This document shows positions 6,152-11,135 of a stretch of 11,135 nt of DNA, piece by piece. Every line of letters starts with the position of its first letter. The stretch's first letter is position 1. The position numbers were made by a program, and so were the translations under genes. The notes under the pieces were generated by a model. It was given only the letters and a program-made list of their open reading frames with translations. It was not told the DNA's origin and made no database searches. Source of the stretch: Oceanospirillaceae bacterium (GTDB taxonomy: Bacteria; Pseudomonadota; Gammaproteobacteria; Pseudomonadales; Balneatricaceae). The DNA lies in contig DNNY01000210.1 of NCBI GenBank assembly GCA_003497765.1, positions 1-11,135 on the forward strand. The letters are read 5' to 3'.

Positions 6152-9100
6152 CTAAAAAATACCTAACGAGTTAAGCGATTCAGCTGCCAAAGCAAAGCGA
6201 TAAGTTATTTGGCTTATATCGGTCCACCAAGCCAAATCTGACACATGTTCTAGATCCATAGGCACCATAATAATGTCGCCGGCCTCAATCACTAACTGGC
6301 TACTGGTTTTGGTTTGACCAAATAGCTGTTTAGTGGGTGTTTTGGCAGTCACCACAGAACCATTGGCCTTGACTACATAGATACGACTTTGATCAGCTTT
6401 GCTAGTTAAGCCACCGCTGGCCTGAATATAATCATCAAATGTTGTATTAGTGGCATAAAGCACTGAAGATGGATTCATTACTTCACCCATCACGGCTATC
6501 TCTTGCATATGCTGAGGTATATGCAACATATCGCCATGTTTTAGAATAATATCGGCTTCTGACTTGGCAAGAATTCCGGGTAAATCAATGACTAAACGAC
6601 CGACTGAGCTGGTCTTTTTAACCTGACTAAGTACCCATTTCATAGATAATAGTTCTTGCGAGTCTTTGCTGTCATAGGGCTGCTCAGCGTCTACAGGATA
6701 ATTAAAAGTAGCCTCTAAATTGAAAATATCCTCTTCCATTTCTTTAATAAGCTGTAGCTTTTGCGCTTCCTCATTTTCTCTAAGTGATTTCCGCGAGAAA
6801 ATAGCCCCATTTATATCACCTAATTTGGATTGACCACCTGCCCTTGCTAACACTTGGGATAGGGTTTCGCCTTTGGTGATTGGATAAGTACCAGGAAATT
6901 TCACTTCTCCAGAAATAGTGATATAGCGATCATTGTGCCAATCTGGGGTCTGCTTTATGGTAATTGTGTCATGGGGTTCTAGTAATAAATTCTCGCTAAC
7001 ATCTCCTGCCATGGCTAAGCCGAGATTGATCGTTTGGTGAGAAGCTTCTAGCTCACTATTTTGCCCAATAACATAGCGGGTTATTTCGGCGGTCATGGTA
7101 TAGGCTGCTTCTGCTAGGCCACCAGCTGCCACAATAAGATCGGAAACCCGCATACCTTGTGTAAGGGGATAGGCACCTTGTTCCTCGACCTTGCCATTAA
7201 TTTTGACTATCAAAGCAGGTTGGCCAAGTCTGGCCTGACGATTAAGACTATCGACCAGTTCATTAATAGCGATACGGCGATCGCTATGTTTGGTAAATAC
7301 CAACAGCTTATCCCTTGACTGCAGTTTAATATTAGAGGCATGGTTTTCGTCCAACAAGATATCGTCCAAGGCGACTGGGAAAACACTGGTTATATTATTT
7401 GTTGATAAGCGTTGCAGTAAGGCATATTGTCGGTCTGTCTCTGGCAGGACATCCAACGCTGCCCGCACCAAACCACTAACCCGCATATTATTAGCCAGAG
7501 GATAGTCGCCGGGATATTTCACATTACCTTCAATAATGACAACAGGCTCAGGTTGGTCAAAATTGGCTTGTTCTTTTAGACCAGCAACGATATTGGCAAT
7601 TAGCGGCTGGCGCTCTTCGGTAATGGCAAAGATAAAAACTTCGTCACCTGGTTTTAGCTTAAGGTCAGCAAGGGTGTCTTTGGCGTATAGAAGATTTTTA
7701 AGGGCAAAAGATAGTACTTCAAAAGTATTTTGTGCCTGATTAAAGCGTTTAATTAACCCATATTGCATATCTGTTGCTGGCTGCAAGTTAAGTGCTGCCC
7801 TAACTAGATCACTAATCCTCATATCTGGTTGGTAAGGATAGTCTCCAGGTAAGCGCACATTGCCTGCAATGCTTACCAACTCTGGAGGTTGACCAAACTC
7901 TGCTTGCAGCTTTAGTTCATTAATTAAGTTGCCAATGATAGGGCTCCTGTCCTCATCTTTTGCAAACACCATTAAGTGATCACGAGCTGCAAGCTGTATA
8001 TTGGCTGGCCCAAAGGGGTTATTAATAGCCTCTTGCAGGTCCACTTGCAGTACAGATATATCACCACCGGGTGCTTTCTCCCTGCGGATTAAGACATAAT
8101 TGGCGTCGGCACCTGGTTTTAGTGCCTGCATGGATTTAAGTACATCTTGTACTCTTAGGCCCAGTTGCCAGCGGGTGTTAATAGGTCTATGGATATGCCC
8201 AGTTACCTTAATAAGGTCAGGCATGTTATCCAGCACAGAAAATACACGAACAATATCGCCGTCATTAACAGATTTTAATAGGGAGGATTTGGTTGATAGA
8301 TCTACCCCAATAAGTGTACGTAGACCATTGTCACCAATTCGCTCTATCTGAGAAATTTTGGGGTAAGCTGTTGGCAACATACCGCCAGCGTAGTTGAGAA
8401 GCGTACTTAGGTCATTCTCCTGTGGGCGCAGTTCATAGATAGCTGGACGACGCACTTCCCCATCAATACCTACGGTTTTACCAACTGGTTTTACAAAAAT
8501 AACATCACCAGGTAATAATCGAATATCTTTGCTGGTATCCCCACGCAACAATAGGTCATATAAATCAAAGCGCACGGCGACTTGACGATTACGCTTGAGT
8601 TCAATATCGCGCAGAGTGCCAATGGGCTTAATACCGCCACAGGCAAATAGGGCATTGGTTAAGGTTGAGAGGGAGCTAACCGTATAAGTGCCAGGTTGGT
8701 TAACATCACCTAATACAAAAACCCGAATAGAGCGCAGAGCACCTAGGGTAATATTGGCTTTAACCCCAATTATCTGTTCTGATATTCTGGAATTAAGTAA
8801 TTCCTTTAACTCCTTAAAGGTTAAACCAGAGACAGCAATAGGGCCAATACGTGGGAAATTAACCACTCCTTCTCGACTTACTGTTAAGGTAAGCTCAAAG
8901 TTTTCTGTACCAAATAGCAATATATTAATTTCATCACCGGGCCCAACAATATACTCATTTGGTATGGGGATATTATTTACTGGTGCAAAAGTGTTGGGTG
9001 CTTGCTCAAATAGGGAGTATCCAAAAGGCTCTAGTGGGGTTGAGACGACATTTTCGCTAGGCTCAATAGCTACTTCATTGCTGGTTAAACTGTCTTTAGT

Positions 9101-9235
9101 TGTGCTATCAATATCTGTATTAAAATTTACATCCGTTAGATCTTCAGCTTGCACATAAGTTGCCTGCAACAAGATACAACCTATAAATGTAAGATTGATA
9201 AACCAGCTGTGTTTTTTAACATTAAAAGTAAACAT
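6152..9235 (-). CDS. Large multi-SLBB polysaccharide export protein (Wza/WbfF-type)
   Basis: A 1027-aa exported protein predicted to form the periplasmic and outer-membrane conduit for a capsule or exopolysaccharide. It has a signal peptide (hydrophobic 11-27, likely cleavage after VQA at 30) and an acidic linker to about 80. A polysaccharide-export domain (about 91-165) begins NEYIVGPGDEINILLFG. About eight SLBB repeats start near 170, 255, 342, 453, 566, 677, 772 and 912, each with a G-x-V-x-x-P-G-x-Y-like turn such as GNVRLPGDYP or GEVKFPGTYP. A charged, probably coiled-coil insertion (about 815-875) interrupts the seventh. Wza itself is about 380 aa; large versions like this resemble WbfF/OtnA of Vibrio cholerae O139, also encoded beside a Wzz-like gene. 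C20 could suggest a lipobox, but the residues around it fit poorly. The ribosome-binding site (AGGCG) is weak. Confidence 0.92.
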   Translation of the reverse strand: MFTFNVKKHSWFINLTFIGCILLQATYVQAEDLTDVNFNTDIDSTTKDSLTSNEVAIEPSENVVSTPLEPFGYSLFEQAPNTFAPVNNIPIPNEYIVGPGDEINILLFGTENFELTLTVSREGVVNFPRIGPIAVSGLTFKELKELLNSRISEQIIGVKANITLGALRSIRVFVLGDVNQPGTYTVSSLSTLTNALFACGGIKPIGTLRDIELKRNRQVAVRFDLYDLLLRGDTSKDIRLLPGDVIFVKPVGKTVGIDGEVRRPAIYELRPQENDLSTLLNYAGGMLPTAYPKISQIERIGDNGLRTLIGVDLSTKSSLLKSVNDGDIVRVFSVLDNMPDLIKVTGHIHRPINTRWQLGLRVQDVLKSMQALKPGADANYVLIRREKAPGGDISVLQVDLQEAINNPFGPANIQLAARDHLMVFAKDEDRSPIIGNLINELKLQAEFGQPPELVSIAGNVRLPGDYPYQPDMRISDLVRAALNLQPATDMQYGLIKRFNQAQNTFEVLSFALKNLLYAKDTLADLKLKPGDEVFIFAITEERQPLIANIVAGLKEQANFDQPEPVVIIEGNVKYPGDYPLANNMRVSGLVRAALDVLPETDRQYALLQRLSTNNITSVFPVALDDILLDENHASNIKLQSRDKLLVFTKHSDRRIAINELVDSLNRQARLGQPALIVKINGKVEEQGAYPLTQGMRVSDLIVAAGGLAEAAYTMTAEITRYVIGQNSELEASHQTINLGLAMAGDVSENLLLEPHDTITIKQTPDWHNDRYITISGEVKFPGTYPITKGETLSQVLARAGGQSKLGDINGAIFSRKSLRENEEAQKLQLIKEMEEDIFNLEATFNYPVDAEQPYDSKDSQELLSMKWVLSQVKKTSSVGRLVIDLPGILAKSEADIILKHGDMLHIPQHMQEIAVMGEVMNPSSVLYATNTTFDDYIQASGGLTSKADQSRIYVVKANGSVVTAKTPTKQLFGQTKTSSQLVIEAGDIIMVPMDLEHVSDLAWWTDISQITYRFALAAESLNSLGIF

Positions 9236-9276
9236 TTATTCGCCTAAGTTGCCGTCTATCCAGTGCCAATTCCATA

Positions 9277-9558
9277 TTATTTGTGGATTAAGGCTTTATG
9301 GCTTTGCTGATAAATAATGTTAGTCGTATGTACACCCAGCACATACAGGCCATATATAGATAACAAGATAAACAGGCCGTAATAGTTCATTAGCAAATAG
9401 ATACCCAAAATAATTACTATTTGTGCAAGATGCAGGGACAGAAAAAATACCGGCTGTTTGATAAATAATAGGCTCGGACTAAGAACGACTAATAGCGCTA
9501 ATATAGCCACACTCCATTTTGGAATCTTACGATACTGTCTGATATTAAATGTTTTCAT
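9277..9558 (-). CDS. Small inner-membrane protein leading the polysaccharide export operon
   Basis: A 93-aa, strongly hydrophobic protein with three likely membrane segments (about residues 16-32, 36-55 and 58-76), a basic N-terminus (MKTFNIRQYRKIPKW) and a short basic C-terminal tail ending ALIHK. AGGAG at 9566-9570 lies 7 nt before the ATG, one of the best ribosome-binding sites in the window. The stop is 41 bp before the SLBB gene, on the same strand and with no terminator between, so it is probably the first gene of the operon. I do not recognise a family. From position alone it may assist assembly or regulation of the export complex; it could also be an unrelated small membrane protein. 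Confidence 0.75.
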   Translation of the reverse strand: MKTFNIRQYRKIPKWSVAILALLVVLSPSLLFIKQPVFFLSLHLAQIVIILGIYLLMNYYGLFILLSIYGLYVLGVHTTNIIYQQSHKALIHK

Positions 9559-9575
9559 AGAACAGCTCCTAGTAA

Positions 9576-9602
9576 AGTATATTAACTATAATTTAATGTT
9601 AA
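9576..9602 (-). promoter_or_regulatory. Possible sigma70-type promoter for the polysaccharide operon
   Basis: Read on the minus strand, TTAACA (9597-9602) and TATACT (9576-9581) are separated by 15 bp and lie just upstream of the ribosome-binding site at 9566-9570. The -10 is good but the spacer is short, and the -35 overlaps the T-run that ends the structured region upstream. The resulting untranslated leader would be very short. An alternative is that transcription starts further upstream and passes through the structured region. Confidence 0.25.
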
Positions 9603-9791
9603 AAAAGGGGCCCCATAGTAAGCAAAGTTACCTTTGCTTATGCCGAACAAAAAACAGGGCTCGCTACTGCTGTTCGACTCACTGGGGCCCAAAAGATCAA
9701 TCAAATTTAGGTGGGTTGTCGATACCTAAATAGATTGATACACCACGCTGGACTGTCTTTCTTCTTTGTTTTTTTGCAAAGAATCTTTGCA
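9601..9791 (-). ncRNA. Candidate structured RNA or leader with terminator-like 3' end
   Basis: Five stems occur in 191 bp. An outer stem pairs 9608-9615 with 9683-9690 (GGGCCCCA/TGGGGCCC, 8 bp). It encloses two arms, making a three-way junction: 9619-9627 with 9632-9640 (TAAGCAAAG/CTTTGCTTA, 9 bp, 4-nt loop) and 9642-9649 with 9671-9678 (8 bp). Next to it is a two-part stem, 9696-9702 with 9733-9739 (7 bp) and 9705-9712 with 9724-9731 (8 bp). Last comes TGCAAAG (9775-9781) with CTTTGCA (9785-9791). Read on the minus strand, the outer stem ends in CTTTTTT and the two-part stem in CTTTT, like terminators. One pair in the second arm is a U-G wobble on the minus strand but a mismatch on the plus strand. 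Minus-strand transcription is therefore favoured but unproven. It may be a small RNA, an attenuating leader, or the palindromic end of a lost mobile element. Confidence 0.5.
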
Positions 9792-9887
9792 CCTATATTT
9801 GTTATAAACTCCATATATTGTTACTATTGCCATTAGCTTAATAATCTATAACATACTAATATTATTGGTAAAAATATTTATATTCGA

Positions 9888-10094
9888 TTATTTAAATATA
9901 TTTACCACTTCCATATTTAGCGCATTTGAAATTTGTTCTACCTTATCCAAAGTGGGACTTTTTGTTCCACGTTCTATATGCCCCATATAACCACGATCAA
10001 TATTAGCCATAGTGGCCAGTTGCTCTTGAGTAATATTGGCAGAAGTGCGAATTTCTCTAACACGGCTACCAAAGCTTTGGGTAAGAGTTTTCAT
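9888..10094 (-). CDS. Small XRE-family helix-turn-helix regulator (C-protein-like)
   Basis: A 68-aa protein that is almost entirely one HTH_3 domain. FGSRVREIRTSANITQEQLATMANIDRGYMGHIERGTKSPTL (residues 8-49) contains the scaffold helix, the helix-turn-helix (about 22-41) and the IERG segment that follows the recognition helix. It binds DNA as a dimer, most likely as a transcriptional repressor or activator. The pattern RVREIR...TQEQLA...IDRGYMGHIERG closely resembles controller (C) proteins of restriction-modification systems and other stand-alone regulators, but no restriction or methylase gene is in this window. The ATG at 10094 has a weak AAAAGGT ribosome-binding site. Dyads at 10120-10137 and 10173-10180 upstream are likely operators for self-control. 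Targets beyond itself are unknown; the downstream polysaccharide operon is one candidate. Confidence 0.9.
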   Translation of the reverse strand: MKTLTQSFGSRVREIRTSANITQEQLATMANIDRGYMGHIERGTKSPTLDKVEQISNALNMEVVNIFK

Positions 10095-10119
10095 TTAATT
10101 ACCTTTTATGTTTTACCAT

Positions 10120-10137
10120 ACTATATAAAGTTATAGT
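10120..10137. promoter_or_regulatory. Candidate operator 1 for the XRE regulator
   Basis: ACTATA (10120-10125) and TATAGT (10132-10137) form an 18-bp dyad with a 6-bp spacer, starting 25 bp upstream of the regulator's ATG. On the minus strand, TATAGT could also serve as a -10 element, so binding here would overlap the promoter. It shares its half-site with the dyad at 10173-10180. The role is inferred from position and symmetry. Confidence 0.45.
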
Positions 10138-10172
10138 TAAAAGATACTCGTTTTAAAAAAATAATTCCACTT

Positions 10173-10180
10173 ACTATAGT
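10173..10180. promoter_or_regulatory. Candidate operator 2 for the XRE regulator
   Basis: ACTATAGT is a perfect 8-bp palindrome formed by overlapping copies of the same ACTATA half-site found in the dyad at 10120-10137. The two centres are about 48 bp apart. ACT...AGT cores are reminiscent of the boxes bound by restriction-modification controller proteins. An 8-bp palindrome alone could be chance; the shared half-site is what makes it worth listing. Confidence 0.35.
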
Positions 10181-10434
10181 CATCATGAGATTAATTTAGC
10201 TATAAGGACTTGTCTTTGAGGATTGAAATCGCAGCTTTAAAAGCCAGTAAAATGACAAAAAAGTACTAAGATTGAAGGGTAAAAACGCAAATTTTTGTTT
10301 CGCCTTATGACCTGCCCATTAAATATAAAAAATAGATTTTTTAACAAACTTTTTAACAGTCATAATAATTTAACTGCTTTGATGGGGCAGATTACTTATA
10401 TGGTTTGTTAACTTTATTATTATCAAGGAAAGAT

Positions 10435-10902
10435 ATGAAACTAAGAAAGTTCAGGTTACAAGATGCTGAAAGAGTCACGGCTTTGCTACAAGATAAAGAC
10501 ATAGCAAAGTGGACATCAAATATTCCCTTTCCATATTCAAAGCAAGATGCGATTAAGTGGATAAAATCAACTTCTCAAGATACAGATCAAAACCCTTTTG
10601 CTATAGAGGTTGATGATCAAGTCGTGGGTTGTGTATCCCATTGGGTTAATTCCAAATCCGAGATTGAAGTCGGTTATTGGCTTGGTAAAGACTACTGGGC
10701 TAAAGGTTATGCCACTCAAACGCTGGCTCAGATGTTATCGCAACCTGATTTTCCTGCAACAGACAGTGTTGTAGCTCAGGTGATGACTGAAAATTTAGGT
10801 TCTCAGCGAGTGTTGTTAAATAATGGCTTTAGTTGCCTAGGCAAATACGATGTTCAAGGGCGGAGCCTTGATCTTTATAAAAAGTATAACAACATAATTT
10901 AG
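10435..10902 (+). CDS. GNAT-family N-acetyltransferase (RimJ/RimL type)
   Basis: A 155-aa single-domain acetyltransferase that moves an acetyl group from acetyl-CoA to an amine on a small molecule or protein. The order of elements is canonical: MKLRKFRLQDAERV (beta 1, helix 1), DQVVGCVSHW (61-70), then motif A EVGYWLGKDYWAKGYATQTL (78-97), whose K-G-Y-A loop binds the CoA pyrophosphate, and motif B with TENLGSQRVLLNNGFSCLG (118-136). YWLGKDYWAKGYAT and N-x-x-S-x-R-x-L-x-x-x-GF are typical of the RimJ/RimL group, whose members include ribosomal-protein and amino-acid acetylating enzymes. The start ATG 10435 is chosen for AAGGAA at 10425-10430; a TTG at 10405 would add a non-conserved leader. 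The substrate is unknown. It faces the thiolase gene with a 23-bp gap and no visible terminator. Confidence 0.9.
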   Translation: MKLRKFRLQDAERVTALLQDKDIAKWTSNIPFPYSKQDAIKWIKSTSQDTDQNPFAIEVDDQVVGCVSHWVNSKSEIEVGYWLGKDYWAKGYATQTLAQMLSQPDFPATDSVVAQVMTENLGSQRVLLNNGFSCLGKYDVQGRSLDLYKKYNNII

Positions 10903-10925
10903 TGATCGTTGCTTGATATTATTAG

Positions 10926-11135
<210 letters not shown>

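Larger units (their letters stand above)
9559..9887. other. Non-coding region between the XRE gene and the polysaccharide operon
   Basis: This 329-bp stretch has no credible gene. From 9601 to 9791 it is densely packed with inverted repeats (separate entry). From 9792 to 9887 it is plain AT-rich DNA with no clear signal. The possible promoter of the operon occupies 9576-9602. Both flanking genes, the XRE regulator and the small membrane protein, point the same way on the minus strand. Confidence 0.7.
10095..10434. other. Divergent intergenic region between the XRE regulator and the GNAT gene
   Basis: This 340-bp AT-rich region holds the two candidate operators (10120-10137, 10173-10180). It also has a weak 17-codon frame from TTG 10216 to TAA 10267-10269 behind AAGGA (10204-10208), too short to call a gene. 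Towards the GNAT gene there are inverted repeats TTATGAC (10305-10311) with GTCATAA (10359-10365), CTGCCCAT (10312-10319) with the near-match ATGGGGCAG (10382-10390), and a direct repeat TTTTTAACA at 10338-10346 and 10350-10358. These could control the GNAT gene. No convincing promoter pair was found. Confidence 0.55.

Noticed and set aside
8688..9158. Open frame of 156 codons on the + strand inside the SLBB gene.
   Set aside because: It is antisense to a strongly supported export-protein domain and has no recognisable motif; it is a shadow of the real coding frame.
9608..9690. tRNA-like element: a 7-8 bp acceptor-like stem and a TTCGACT near the 3' side.
   Set aside because: The bases flanking TTCGACT do not form a T-stem, the D-arm would be a 9-bp hairpin, and there is no anticodon arm with a proper loop. 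A three-way junction fits better.
9601..9690. Integron attC site or insertion-sequence end.
   Set aside because: No conserved GTTRRRY or RYYYAAC core boxes are visible, no integrase or transposase is nearby, and no target-site duplication was found.
9458..9733. Open frame of 91 codons on the + strand.
   Set aside because: It overlaps the well-supported minus-strand membrane gene and then runs through the hairpin-rich region; composition is not protein-like and no ribosome-binding site is seen.
10220..10230. GATTGAAATCG, resembling the 3' end of some CRISPR repeats.
   Set aside because: Only one copy is present; there are no regularly spaced repeats and no cas genes.

Overview
The window looks like chromosome of a moderately AT-rich, probably marine, gammaproteobacterium. 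The indications are a Calvin-type class II fructose-bisphosphate aldolase, an NnrU-family membrane protein, an acetyl-CoA acetyltransferase-type thiolase, and a Wzz plus multi-SLBB polysaccharide export pair of the sort known from Vibrio capsule loci. No transposase, phage gene, tRNA, rRNA or CRISPR array is visible. The genus cannot be fixed from this sequence alone.

Layout. (1) Positions 1-572: 3' half of fba on the + strand, closed by a clear rho-independent terminator. (2) 573-4484: a run of + strand metabolic and membrane genes. These are a possible 38-aa small ORF, a His/Asp-rich YdjM-like membrane protein, a single-domain cupin, an aspartate/glutamate racemase, a PLP-dependent group II decarboxylase and NnrU. 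The racemase and decarboxylase are 38 bp apart and probably form an operon. (3) 4485-4796: an AT-rich gap ending in two inverted repeats just before a short 127-aa membrane protein (4797-5180). (4) 5177-9558, minus strand: a three-gene operon read as small membrane protein, 1027-aa SLBB export protein, then Wzz-like chain-length protein. Its last stop codon overlaps the stop of the convergent 127-aa gene. (5) 9559-9887: a stem-loop-rich non-coding stretch, best read as a minus-strand RNA or leader that ends in a GC-rich stem and a T-run immediately upstream of the polysaccharide operon. (6) 9888-10185: a 68-aa XRE-type repressor preceded by two dyads that share the half-site ACTATA. (7) 10435-10902: a RimJ/RimL-type GNAT acetyltransferase, convergent with the C-terminal end of a thiolase (10926-11135, minus, cut by the window edge).

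How the parts may work together. The SLBB protein would form the periplasmic and outer-membrane export conduit, and the Wzz-like protein the inner-membrane chain-length or co-polymerase partner, for an exopolysaccharide whose glycosyltransferases are not in this window. The small membrane protein leads this operon and is the least explained member. The structured RNA and the small XRE regulator directly upstream are candidate control elements, but the sequence alone does not prove the link. The racemase and decarboxylase suggest conversion and decarboxylation of an acidic amino acid. I see no defence system or other clearly new multi-gene system; the most novel-looking parts are the structured region at 9601-9791 and the XRE operator region.
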